Shown here: piece by piece, positions 7,498 to 14,880 of the stretch
Position numbering within the stretch: position 1 is the first letter of the stretch
Layout: every line of letters begins with the position of its first letter
Origin: an uncultured Collinsella sp.
GTDB taxonomy: Bacteria; Actinomycetota; Coriobacteriia; Coriobacteriales; Coriobacteriaceae
Direction of reading: 5' to 3'
Length of the DNA stretch: 39,011 nucleotides
Assembly (NCBI GenBank): GCA_937943045.1
Contig: CALEBN010000018.1
Span: forward strand, 1 to 39,011
Made by a program: the position numbers and the translations under genes
Notes under the pieces: generated by a model
What the model was told of the DNA's origin: nothing
What the model saw: only the letters and a program-made list of their open reading frames with translations
Databases searched by the model: none

Positions 7498-9401
7498 TAG
7501 CAGCCCTCCTCTCGCGCGGGCATCTTGGAATCGACCTGGCAGAGGGCGTCCGCGGGCTTGCCCGCACGGCCCATCAGCACGCCGGCCAGCTCATCGGCCA
7601 GCGACTCAACCGTATAGAGTTTGTCGCAGCGCAGCGGCACGCCAGTCCCAGCAAGTGCCAACGCCATACGCTGAGCGGCAGGAACACCTAGACCGATCGA
7701 CTTGAGCTCGTCCGCGTGCGCAAAAACCTGTGCAGGCGTTCCCTCGGCAAACACCGCGCCCTCGTTCATCACAACCATACGGTCGCAACAATTAGCCAAG
7801 TCATCCATGCTGTGTGAAACCATGACAACAGTCAGGCCCTCGCGATGGAGCCGATCGATGAGCCCCAGGAAATCCCTGCGCGCAGCCGGATCGAGCCCCG
7901 CCATGGGCTCGTCGAGTACCAGGACCTCGGGTTCCATGGCGAGCACGCCGGCAAACGCCACGCGGCGCTGCTGGCCGCCCGAAAGCTCAAAGGGGCTCTT
8001 GTCGCCTATCGCGGCGAGATCGAGACCCGCGCGCGCAAGCGATGATGCGACACGACGCGCAACCTCGTCTTGCGGCAGACCAAGGTTGCGCGGGCCAAAC
8101 GCCACGTCCTGCGACACGGTCTCGGCAAATAGCTGGCGCTCGGGATACTGAAACACCACGCCGACCTTAGCCTTAACCGCGGCGGCGTCTTTCTTGCTTG
8201 ATAGGTCGAGCCCCAGCGCGCAAACGTTTCCCTCCTGCGGACGAATCAACCCGTTGAGATGCTGAACCAGCGTTGATTTACCCGAGCCGGTATGACCCGC
8301 CAGGCCCAGAAACTCGCCACGACGCACCGTCAGCGAAACATCGCGCAGTGCCCAGGGACTGTTTGGATCGTTGCCCCAAAGAGCCTGTTTGCTCGATGCG
8401 TCCGCAGTGGTCGCCCGCTTGCGCCATCGACGGCGCTCGCGGGCGCTCAGCGAGTAACTATGTGAGAGATGCGAAATCTCGATAACGGGCTCCGATGCGG
8501 CCGCCTCGTTAGTCGCGAAGGATGCATTGTCGAGCATACGAGAATCGGATGCGGAAGGCTGCACTGCGACGTCCGCCCCGCCCCGCTCGGCGTAAACCCG
8601 CGCAATCTCGGCGACCATATCTGCCTCGCGCACCTGCGCGCAAACGGAAACGCCCTTCTCACGAAGTGCCCTACCTAGGCAGCACGACGCCGGCATATCC
8701 AGGTTGAGCTGCGCAAGTTCGTCCGCCCGCGTCAAGATTTCCTCGGGCTTACCGAGCATGGCAACGCGGCCCGCTTGGAAGACAGCAACGCGATCGGCCT
8801 CGGCGGCCTCTTCCATAAAGTGCGTAATCATCACGATGGTCATGCCACGATTGTGCAACGCGTGGCAAGCCTTCATGAGGCCCTTGCGTCCACGCGGATC
8901 GAGCATCGAGGAAGCCTCGTCCAATATGAGCACGCGCGGCTCCATGGCGAGCACGCCGGCAAGCGCCACGCGCTGCTTTTGGCCGCCCGAAAGCGCATGG
9001 GTCTCGTGACGCTCAAAGCCCACCAGGCCCACACCCTTCAGCGCCTCGCGTACGCGCTGCGCAATTTGCGCCGACGGCACGCCAAGGTTTTCGGGACCAA
9101 ACGCAACGTCATCTTCGACAAGCGTTGCCACCAGCTGGTCATCGGGATTCTGGAATACCATGCCCGCGGTCGAACGAATGTCGTAGACCAGCTCGGGGTC
9201 GGACGCATCCATGCCGTTGACGCGTACCGTGCCCGCATCGGGCTGCAACAGTGCATTCAGATGCTTGGCAAACGTCGACTTGCCCGACCCATTGCCACCG
9301 AGGATGCAGAAAAACTCGCCATCCTCGATGTTCAGATCGATGCCGTCGAGTACCGGTGCGGCACCGTCATAGCTAAAGGAAACGCCCCGACACTCAATCA
9401 T
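7497..9401 (-). CDS. ecfA: Fused ECF transporter ATPase (EcfA1-EcfA2)
   Basis: Two ABC ATPases in one 634-residue chain, powering the vitamin importer. Domain 1: Walker A GGNGSGKST (35-43), Q-loop FQNPDDQ, signature LSGGQKQR (137-144), Walker B VLILDEASS (157-164), His194. Domain 2: Walker A GHTGSGKST (369-377), signature LSGGQQRR (473-480), Walker B VLVLDEP (493-499). A linker from about 235 to 305 has no ABC motif and includes a Ser/Asp/Ala-rich stretch, and an Arg-rich insert (321-330) lies early in domain 2. Domain 1 keeps the DEASS variant typical of EcfA1 and domain 2 the DEP of EcfA2, so the chain replaces the usual A-A' heterodimer. It overlaps ribU by 4 bases (ATGA) and ecfT by 1. 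Confidence 0.95.
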   Translation of the reverse strand: MIECRGVSFSYDGAAPVLDGIDLNIEDGEFFCILGGNGSGKSTFAKHLNALLQPDAGTVRVNGMDASDPELVYDIRSTAGMVFQNPDDQLVATLVEDDVAFGPENLGVPSAQIAQRVREALKGVGLVGFERHETHALSGGQKQRVALAGVLAMEPRVLILDEASSMLDPRGRKGLMKACHALHNRGMTIVMITHFMEEAAEADRVAVFQAGRVAMLGKPEEILTRADELAQLNLDMPASCCLGRALREKGVSVCAQVREADMVAEIARVYAERGGADVAVQPSASDSRMLDNASFATNEAAASEPVIEISHLSHSYSLSARERRRWRKRATTADASSKQALWGNDPNSPWALRDVSLTVRRGEFLGLAGHTGSGKSTLVQHLNGLIRPQEGNVCALGLDLSSKKDAAAVKAKVGVVFQYPERQLFAETVSQDVAFGPRNLGLPQDEVARRVASSLARAGLDLAAIGDKSPFELSGGQQRRVAFAGVLAMEPEVLVLDEPMAGLDPAARRDFLGLIDRLHREGLTVVMVSHSMDDLANCCDRMVVMNEGAVFAEGTPAQVFAHADELKSIGLGVPAAQRMALALAGTGVPLRCDKLYTVESLADELAGVLMGRAGKPADALCQVDSKMPAREEGC

Positions 9402-9988
9402 GCGCGACCTTTGACCTGGTCCTTTTTAGGCGTGATGAGGTTGGAGACCGCCTTGTACACCGCCAGCGTCAACACCGAGTTGAGCACGGTCTTGATGAGG
9501 TTAAACGGCAAAACGGCGGGAAGCATGAGCGGCAGAATCACATCGGCCGAGCCATACCAGAACCAAACGCCGATGGTCAGGTTCGCGACCATGGACAGCA
9601 CCGTAGCGGCAATGACGCCCAGCGCCAGGCCAATCACGGCACCCTTATAGGTATGCATCTTCTGGTAGACGATAGCCGCGGGCAGAATGTAGCCCAGCGT
9701 GGCAACCAGGTTCATAAGCGCACCGACCCAGTCACCCGTAGTGAGCGCATGGATAACGATCGCCATAGCTGCAACAGCAGTACCGGCACCGGGGCCATAT
9801 GCAAACCCACAAACCATCGCCGGCACCAGCGACGGATCATACGTCAAAAACGGCGCCGAAGGAAGGATGGGCAGCTGCACGTACATAAACAGGGCGCCCA
9901 AGGCACACATCAACGCCATGGTAACGAGCTGTTTGGTGCTCCACCTATTCGTGTTCTCAAAATGGATATGCTGCGACTGTTCAGACAT
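9398..9988 (-). CDS. ribU: Riboflavin ECF transporter S component
   Basis: Membrane substrate-binding subunit, 196 residues with about six hydrophobic segments. The loop LPILPSAPFLTYDPSLVPAM resembles the conserved P-F-L-x-Y-D-P-S-x-(I/V)-P region of RibU proteins, and the following GFAYGPGAG matches the same family. The longest frame begins at an ATG at 10009, but that ATG is part of the riboswitch 3' end (GGATGAAAG); the ATG at 9988 has AGGTGA just upstream and is the real start. The upstream FMN riboswitch is strong independent support for a riboflavin role. It is translationally coupled to ecfA through an ATGA overlap. Confidence 0.93.
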   Translation of the reverse strand: MSEQSQHIHFENTNRWSTKQLVTMALMCALGALFMYVQLPILPSAPFLTYDPSLVPAMVCGFAYGPGAGTAVAAMAIVIHALTTGDWVGALMNLVATLGYILPAAIVYQKMHTYKGAVIGLALGVIAATVLSMVANLTIGVWFWYGSADVILPLMLPAVLPFNLIKTVLNSVLTLAVYKAVSNLITPKKDQVKGRA

Positions 9989-10003
9989 AAGATCACCTGC
10001 CTC

Positions 10004-10180
10004 TTTCATCCGGACTCTAACCGTTGGTACTGGGATCTCACCAGTTCAGCCGGCATGCGAGCCAACGCACACACGGGTCGCGGACTCATCGGCTCGGTCG
10101 CAGACACCTCGCCTGCGCCACGGCACACCTTTGGCACCGCCCGATTTACCGCCAGTGGGGAATTCCACCCCGCCCTGAAA
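10004..10180 (-). promoter_or_regulatory. FMN riboswitch (RFN element)
   Basis: On the minus strand the 5' side reads TTTCAGGGCGGGGTGGAATT then CCCCACTGGCGGTAAA, and the 3' side ends CCAACGGTTAGAGTCC then GGATGAAAG; these are the invariant blocks of the FMN aptamer. P1 pairs TTTCA (10176-10180) with TGAAA (10004-10008). The ribU ribosome-binding site AGGTGA starts only about 10 nt after P1 and there is no room for a terminator, so control of translation initiation is the likely mechanism. P3-P5 are partly enlarged, with a GC-rich arm at about 10070-10130. Confidence 0.95.
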
Positions 10181-10191
10181 CAGCAGTTGCA

Positions 10192-10219
10192 AGTGTAGCA
10201 CGAGCAGGCTTTCGCGCAA
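10192..10219 (-). promoter_or_regulatory. Likely promoter of the ribU operon
   Basis: On the minus strand TTGCGC (10214-10219), a 16-nt spacer and an extended -10 TGC-TACACT (TACACT at 10192-10197). Transcription would begin near 10185, just at the 5' edge of the FMN aptamer, which is a good positional fit. Confidence 0.55.
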
Positions 10220-10296
10220 GTATGCCAAGGGTAATTTGTGGCGGGGATCAGTTGCCGCAACAACCACGTTCCCCACCCATCCCAAAGTAACGCGCT

Positions 10297-10315
10297 TTTC
10301 GCGCAAAGCGCGAAA
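10297..10315. repeat. Small perfect hairpin
   Basis: TTTCGCGC-aaa-GCGCGAAA, 8-bp perfect stem, extended outward by CGC/GCG pairs with a bulge. It lies in the gene-free region between the riboswitch promoter and the long hairpin at 10386. No T-run. Confidence 0.6.
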
Positions 10316-10385
10316 CAGCGAAAGGGACACGTACTCCCATCAACCACGACTTTCTCCGCGAGCCGACCTCAAGGCCGTAAACGCA

Positions 10386-10529
10386 GGGAATCCGGGGGCG
10401 TGACGGGGTTTCTCTCCGGAACATTCCGCAGGACGCAAAGAGGCTCCGCAGCGCGAAGCGCGATGCGGAGCCTCTGTGCATGTCCGAGGACGTTCCGGAG
10501 AGAAACCCCCGTCACGCCCCCAGATTCCC
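10386..10529. repeat. 144-nt long hairpin downstream of groEL
   Basis: Arms 10386-10450 and 10464-10529 are near-complementary throughout: matching blocks include CGTCACGCCCCC, TTCCGGAGAGAAAC and TGCGGAGCCTCT. The 13-nt loop folds again as GCGC-gaa-GCGC. It starts 26 bp beyond the groEL stop, so it could stabilise or end the groESL mRNA, but no T-run follows on either strand. Apart from this, the 8-bp hairpin above and the ribU promoter, 10181-10555 holds nothing I recognise. Confidence 0.8.
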
Positions 10530-10555
10530 GGTGGGAGTTCTAGACCTTGTCGGCC

Positions 10556-12193
10556 TTAGTACATACCGCCGCCCTGCTGACCAGCGGTGGCAGCAGCGAT
10601 AGCATCCTCAAGCTGAGTGTTCTTGGGCACATCGGAGACGGTGGCCTCGGTGATGAGGATCAGGCTGGCGACAGAAGCAGCGTTCTGCAGGGTGACGCGG
10701 CTGACCTTGACGGGGTCGAGGACGCCCATCTCGATCATGTCGCCCCACTCGCCGTTGGCAGAGTTGAGACCCTGGCCGGCGGGCAGCTCGGCAACCTTGT
10801 CGACCACGACAGCGCCCTCAAAGCCAGCGTTCTTGGCGATGGTAGCGACCGGAGCGGTCAGAGCCTTCTTGACAATGTCGACGCCGATCTTCTCCTCGGG
10901 GTCGTCGATCTCGACAGCATCGAGCGCAGGAGCAGCGTCCATGAAGGCGACGCCGCCACCGGCGACAATGCCCTCCTCGACAGCAGCTCGGGTTGCCTGC
11001 AGGGCGTCCTCGACGCGATGCTTGATCTCCTTGAGCTCGGACTCGGTAGCAGCGCCAACCTTGATGACGGCAACGCCACCGGAGAGCTTGGCCAGGCGCT
11101 CCTGGAGCTTCTCGCGGTCGAAGTCAGAGGTGGTGTTCTCCATCTCGCCCTTGATCTGAGCGATGCGGGCGTCGATGGCCTCCTTGGAACCAGCGCCGCC
11201 AACGACGACGGTGTTGTCCTTGGAGATGGTGACGGACTTAGCGGTACCGAGCATATCGGCGGTGATGTCAGCGACCTTCACGCCCAGCTCGTCCAGAGCG
11301 GCCTGGCCACCGGTAAGGACGGCGATGTCCTCGAGGATGCGCTTGCGGCGATCGCCGTAGCCCGGAGCCTTGACGGCGCAGACGTTGAGAGCGCCACGGA
11401 TCTTGTTGAGGACCAGGGTGGGCAGGGCCTCGCCGTCGATGTCCTCGGCGATGATGAGCAGGCCACGGCCGGCGCGCTGGACAGCCTCGAGAACAGGCAT
11501 GATATCCTGAACGCTGGAGATCTTCTGGTCGGTGATGAGGATGTACGGATCCTTCATCACGGCCTCCATGCGGTCGTTATCCGTGACGAAGTAAGCGGAG
11601 ACATAGCCCTTGTCGAACTGCATGCCCTCGACGGTGTCGATGGTGATGTCGAACGTCTGGGAATCCTCGACGGTGATGACGCCGTCCTTGCCCACGACCT
11701 CCATGGCCTCGGCGATCTTCTCGCCGACCTCGGGGTCACCGGCGGAGATGGTACCGACGGAAGCAATCTGCTCCTTGGTCTCGACCGGCTTGGCCTGCTT
11801 CTTCATCTCGGCGACGGCGGCGTTGACGGCCTTGTCGATACCGCGACGGATGGCCAGCGGGTTGGCGCCAGCGGCGACGTTGCGCAGACCGTCGTTGACG
11901 ATGGCCTGAGCGAGCAGGGTTGCGGTGGTGGTGCCGTCACCCACGGTGTCGTTGGTCTTGGTGGCGACCTCCTTCACCAGCTGGGCGCCCATGTTCTCGA
12001 TGTTGTCCTCGAGCTCGATCTCCTTAGCGACGGAAACGCCGTCGTTGGTGATGGTCGGGGCACCGAACGTGCGCTGCAGCGCAACGTAGCGGCCCTTGGG
12101 GCCCATGGTGACGGTAACGGCGTCGGCCAGGGTGTTGACGCCCTTGGCGAGCTTAGCGCGGGCATCGGTGTTGAACGTAATGTTCTTTGCCAT
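10556..12193 (-). CDS. groL: Chaperonin GroEL (Hsp60)
   Basis: The 60-kDa ATP-dependent folding chamber of the cytosol. The 545-residue length is standard. Visible: the N-terminal AKNITFNTDARAKLAKGVN, the ATP-binding VTMGPKGRYV and the DGTTTATLLAQ loop in the equatorial domain, AVKAPGYGDRRK in the apical/intermediate region, and VEEGIVAGGGVAF near the return to the equatorial domain. The C-terminal tail is a short GGGMY rather than a long GGM repeat. GGAGG stands 10 nt before the ATG. It follows groES by 96 nt. The opposite strand carries a long open frame over the whole gene, a codon-bias artefact. Confidence 0.98.
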   Translation of the reverse strand: MAKNITFNTDARAKLAKGVNTLADAVTVTMGPKGRYVALQRTFGAPTITNDGVSVAKEIELEDNIENMGAQLVKEVATKTNDTVGDGTTTATLLAQAIVNDGLRNVAAGANPLAIRRGIDKAVNAAVAEMKKQAKPVETKEQIASVGTISAGDPEVGEKIAEAMEVVGKDGVITVEDSQTFDITIDTVEGMQFDKGYVSAYFVTDNDRMEAVMKDPYILITDQKISSVQDIMPVLEAVQRAGRGLLIIAEDIDGEALPTLVLNKIRGALNVCAVKAPGYGDRRKRILEDIAVLTGGQAALDELGVKVADITADMLGTAKSVTISKDNTVVVGGAGSKEAIDARIAQIKGEMENTTSDFDREKLQERLAKLSGGVAVIKVGAATESELKEIKHRVEDALQATRAAVEEGIVAGGGVAFMDAAPALDAVEIDDPEEKIGVDIVKKALTAPVATIAKNAGFEGAVVVDKVAELPAGQGLNSANGEWGDMIEMGVLDPVKVSRVTLQNAASVASLILITEATVSDVPKNTQLEDAIAAATAGQQGGGMY

Positions 12194-12289
12194 AGTGGGT
12201 AATCCTCCAAAAGAAATGTGACTCGCGTCGCCGCTTCCGAGTCCTATGCGACGAGCGCGTTCAAAGACGAATCAGAGATTCTGACGGGA

Positions 12290-12583
12290 CTAGGCCTCGA
12301 CGACAGCGTAGATGTCATCGGCGCGCATGAGCAGATACTTCTCGCCGTCGACCTTAACCTCGTTGCCACCGAACTTACCGTAGATGACAACGTCACCGAC
12401 CTTGACGTCCATGGGAATGCGCTCACCCTTGTCGTTGACCTTGCCGGCACCAACGGCAACAATGGTGCCGCGCTGCGGCTTCTCCTGAGCGTTGCTGGCG
12501 ATATACAGACCAGAAGCGGTCTTCTGCTCGGCCTCGTCGGGCTTGACCAGAACACGATCTGCAAGCGGCTTCAAAGACGACAT
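12290..12583 (-). CDS. groS: Co-chaperonin GroES (Hsp10)
   Basis: The lid of the GroEL chamber, 97 residues, complete. LKPLADRVLVKPDEAEQKT at the N-terminus is the family signature, followed by a mobile-loop segment ASGLYIASNAQEKPQRG; this loop contacts the GroEL apical domains. GGAGGA lies 8 nt before the ATG. It is the first gene of groES-groEL. The 130 bp upstream contain two TATAAC-type -10 sequences but no CIRCE palindrome and no HspR-type HAIR site that I can see, so the heat-shock control is not explained. Confidence 0.98.
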   Translation of the reverse strand: MSSLKPLADRVLVKPDEAEQKTASGLYIASNAQEKPQRGTIVAVGAGKVNDKGERIPMDVKVGDVVIYGKFGGNEVKVDGEKYLLMRADDIYAVVEA

Positions 12584-12611
12584 GCTTGTCTCCTCCTTTT
12601 TGGGCCGCGCG

Positions 12612-12617
12612 GTTATA
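12612..12617 (-). promoter_or_regulatory. Candidate groES promoter (-10 element)
   Basis: TATAAC on the minus strand preceded by TGG (extended -10), 29 bp before the groES start. A second TATAAC with TTG in front lies at 12676-12681. Neither has a good -35 at 17 nt. The two sites share the wider pattern CGTGnTGTATAACC, so they may be tandem promoters. Confidence 0.4.
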
Positions 12618-12692
12618 CCACGCGAATTAACCCTTTTTGTTTGCGTACGCGTTGAATGGTACCCACGAATGGCGGGTTATACAACACGGAGT

Positions 12693-12711
12693 CAAAAAAT
12701 CTTATTTTTTG
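12693..12711. repeat. AT-rich palindrome upstream of groES
   Basis: CAAAAAAT-ctt-ATTTTTTG, a perfect 8-bp stem. It could be a bend, a weak bidirectional terminator or a protein site. It stands between the second groES -10 candidate and the 200-bp hairpin element. Confidence 0.5.
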
Positions 12712-12720
12712 GCACTTAGA

Positions 12721-12919
12721 TTTTCTGAATGCCGGGGGACAACTTAGCGGTGGCTCCCGGGGCGGACCGGAGGGCATGAAGTTTGCTGCTCTACAGTCCT
12801 GCGCAAGACGGAAAGCACATTAAGTGCTTTCCTTTGCGTGCGGAACTCGCGACAAACTTCATGCCCTCCGGTCCGCCCTGGGAGCCAGGTTGACTAACTA
12901 GGGCCCGGCATTCAGAAAA
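12721..12919. repeat. 200-bp long-hairpin element
   Basis: Outer arms 12721-12736 and 12904-12919 are perfect over 16 bp (TTTTCTGAATGCCGGG). Inner arms 12752-12785 and 12853-12886 match at 33 of 34. The centre has GGAAAGCAC-attaa-GTGCTTTCC (12810-12832), flanked by CGCAA/TTGCG. The whole element folds as one imperfect hairpin. No coding frame is present. Its shape is that of a MITE or a large structured RNA; copies elsewhere would decide. Confidence 0.8.
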
Positions 12920-12992
12920 GTCAGTGCAGCAAAATGGCGATGCGGATGGAATGCACAAGATAGGGGGCACGTTGTTGGGACGCGCTCTTTTA

Positions 12993-13057
12993 AGTTGCGG
13001 TGGAATAGTTCCTGTTTTTGGGCTTGAAGGCCGATTTGGGACTATTTCACCGCAACT
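12993..13057. repeat. 20-bp inverted repeat downstream of the amidohydrolase
   Basis: AGTTGCGGTGGAATAGTTCC (12993-13012) pairs with GGACTATTTCACCGCAACT (13039-13057) with two differences. It lies 19 bp past the amidohydrolase stop (13076) and could end its transcript; the T-run on the minus strand is poor. Between 12584 and 13075 there is no gene: only the groES promoter region, the 200-bp hairpin and this repeat. Confidence 0.6.
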
Positions 13058-13075
13058 GAGGGGTGGGATGTGGGG

Positions 13076-14713
13076 TTAGCGCTCGTAAATCAAGTTGCCT
13101 GCCAGGTAGGTGGCTTGGACTTTGGTGGCTTGAAGTTCTTGGGGGTCGATGGTGAGCGGGTTTTGGTCCAGGACTACCAGGTCGGCGTACTTGCCGGGCT
13201 CCAAGCTGCCGAGGTTTTGCTCGTCGCCCGCTGCGTACGCGCTGCCCAGGGTGTAGTTGCGCAGAGCCGTTGCTGCATCGATGCGCTCGCTCGGCAACCA
13301 GCCGCCCTCGGGCCAGTGGCTTTTGGGGTCCTGGCGCGTAATAGCCGCGTAGAGCACGTTCATGCTGGTAACGGGCGTGATAGGGCTGTCGGTACCGAAG
13401 GCTTGGCGAATGCCGCGCTGCTTATAGGTCGCAAACGGCCACATGATGCGGCTGCGCTCCAAGCCCAGATCGCGCTCCGGACCACCCGGATCGAGCGTGA
13501 TATGGCAGGGCTGGCTCGAAGCAACCACGTTGAGCTTGCGCAGGCGGTCGATGTCCTCGGGCAGAAGGTTCTCCAGGTGCTCGAGCGTGTTATGGCCGTG
13601 CTGGGGCAGGCCGTACAGATCGGCCGCCTCCTCGAAGATATCCAGCGCGGCATGAATCGCACCGTCACCAATGACGTGGATGCGCACGGTGTGACCGCGC
13701 TCCGCGGCCGCCAGAACCAGTTTGCGCATGCGCTCAGCCGGGACCGTCAGACGGCCCTGGTCGCCCGGGAAGCGCGGATTGGTATAGGGCTCAGTGAGAT
13801 ATGCCGTGTGTTCACTCGACACGCCGTCGAAGAACTGCTTAAAACCCGGCGCCGAAAGCAGTGCGTTGTTCGCGTAACGTACCTGCAGCTCTTCCAGACG
13901 CGACTGGTCATCCAGCAGCGTGGGAAACAGATGGGCACGAATGCCCAGCCTACCGGCCGTCTGCAATTTGTCGTAGACATCGTCGCGGATAAAATCGCAG
14001 CCCGGCATGGGCATGAGCGACATATCGCAGATCGAAGTAATACCCTGCTCGGCCATGCGCCTCATTTGATCGGCGTAAGCGCTTGCAATGCGACCTTCGC
14101 CCAGCCACTCAAGGCAGCGCGGCAGCAGCTGCATGGCAGCCGCTTCGTGCGCAATGCCCGTGAGCTCGCCGCTTGCGTCCTTGTCGTAACTGCCGCCCGC
14201 TGGCGGCTCGCTGTCGCGCGTGACGCCGAGCGCCTCGAGTGCGCGGCTGTTGAGCCAAAGCGTGTGCCCGTCGCCCGAATACATAACGCAGGGACGATCG
14301 GGGAATGCTGCATCGAGCGACGCCTTGGTAGGATGCTCGGGCGGGTCCCAACGGTAGTCGCGCCAGCCCTGCGTCACAACCCAGGCGTCGTCGGGCAGGT
14401 CCTGGGAAAACTCGAGCGCGTGCTGCACCAGTGCCGCCTCGGACGTGCCCATATCCATGAGCATGTACGGCGAGGAACCGACCGAGGTATGGAAGAAGTG
14501 CAGATGAGCGTCATGGAAACCGGGGCAGACAAACTGCTCGCCGTAGTCGAGAACCGGCGTGGCGGCAGGCGCGGCGGCGATCACGTCATCGGGCGCACCG
14601 ACTGCGACGATACGGTCACCTGCGATGGCAATCGCCAGCTCGCGGGCGGTATCGATGCCGTCTTGCGCGGTAAAGACGTTCTTGGAGCGGATAATCCGAT
14701 CGATATGTTGCAT
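13076..14713 (-). CDS. Amidohydrolase family protein (YtcJ/AepA-like)
   Basis: A metal-dependent hydrolase of the amidohydrolase superfamily, 545 residues. The HxH metal motif is in CPGFHDAHLHF near residue 75, after a composite beta-sandwich that starts IIRSKNVFTAQDG. Later come HVIGDGAIHAALD (His/Asp metal or substrate ligands), LEHLENL and FGTDSPI with the conserved Asp, and the C-terminal LEPGKYADLVVLDQNP closes the beta-sandwich. The layout is that of the Amidohydro_3 group; the substrate is unknown. Several in-frame ATGs exist; the one at 14713 is preferred because GGGG is 6 nt upstream and the upstream extension lacks family character. It is divergent from the M20 peptidase. Confidence 0.85.
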   Translation of the reverse strand: MQHIDRIIRSKNVFTAQDGIDTARELAIAIAGDRIVAVGAPDDVIAAAPAATPVLDYGEQFVCPGFHDAHLHFFHTSVGSSPYMLMDMGTSEAALVQHALEFSQDLPDDAWVVTQGWRDYRWDPPEHPTKASLDAAFPDRPCVMYSGDGHTLWLNSRALEALGVTRDSEPPAGGSYDKDASGELTGIAHEAAAMQLLPRCLEWLGEGRIASAYADQMRRMAEQGITSICDMSLMPMPGCDFIRDDVYDKLQTAGRLGIRAHLFPTLLDDQSRLEELQVRYANNALLSAPGFKQFFDGVSSEHTAYLTEPYTNPRFPGDQGRLTVPAERMRKLVLAAAERGHTVRIHVIGDGAIHAALDIFEEAADLYGLPQHGHNTLEHLENLLPEDIDRLRKLNVVASSQPCHITLDPGGPERDLGLERSRIMWPFATYKQRGIRQAFGTDSPITPVTSMNVLYAAITRQDPKSHWPEGGWLPSERIDAATALRNYTLGSAYAAGDEQNLGSLEPGKYADLVVLDQNPLTIDPQELQATKVQATYLAGNLIYER

Positions 14714-14801
14714 GGACATCCCCATCTCTGGCAGAAAATTCAGCACCCCCGAGTGTACTCCCCCGCCTCGGTTACAAAATGCCAAGCGGCAAACGGCAGC
14801 T

Positions 14802-14830
14802 TTGCCAGGCCAAGTGGCAGGTGGCATACT
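14802..14830 (+). promoter_or_regulatory. Likely promoter of the M20 peptidase gene
   Basis: TTGCCA (14802-14807), 17-nt spacer, CATACT (14825-14830). Predicted start near 14837, giving a leader of about 45 nt before the ATG at 14881. Confidence 0.5.
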
Positions 14831-14880
14831 GGAAAGAGCCTGTACGATTTTGCGATAAACCAGTAAGGAGCAAATCGACC

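Noticed and set aside
9989..10009. Longer RibU starting at the ATG at 10009
   Set aside because: That ATG belongs to the conserved GGATGAAAG end of the FMN riboswitch.
10547..12202. 551-codon open frame antisense to groEL
   Set aside because: It lies wholly opposite a certain gene, has Asp/Gly/Leu-repetitive composition and arises from GC-rich codon bias. The same holds for long frames opposite argD (549-1889), the amidohydrolase (13070-14866), yebC (22010-22939), the OPT transporter (28901-30262) and others.
12810..12832. GGAAAGCAC-attaa-GTGCTTTCC as a CIRCE element
   Set aside because: The halves differ from TTAGCACTC/GAGTGCTAA, the spacer is 5 rather than 9, and it is the centre of the 200-bp hairpin.
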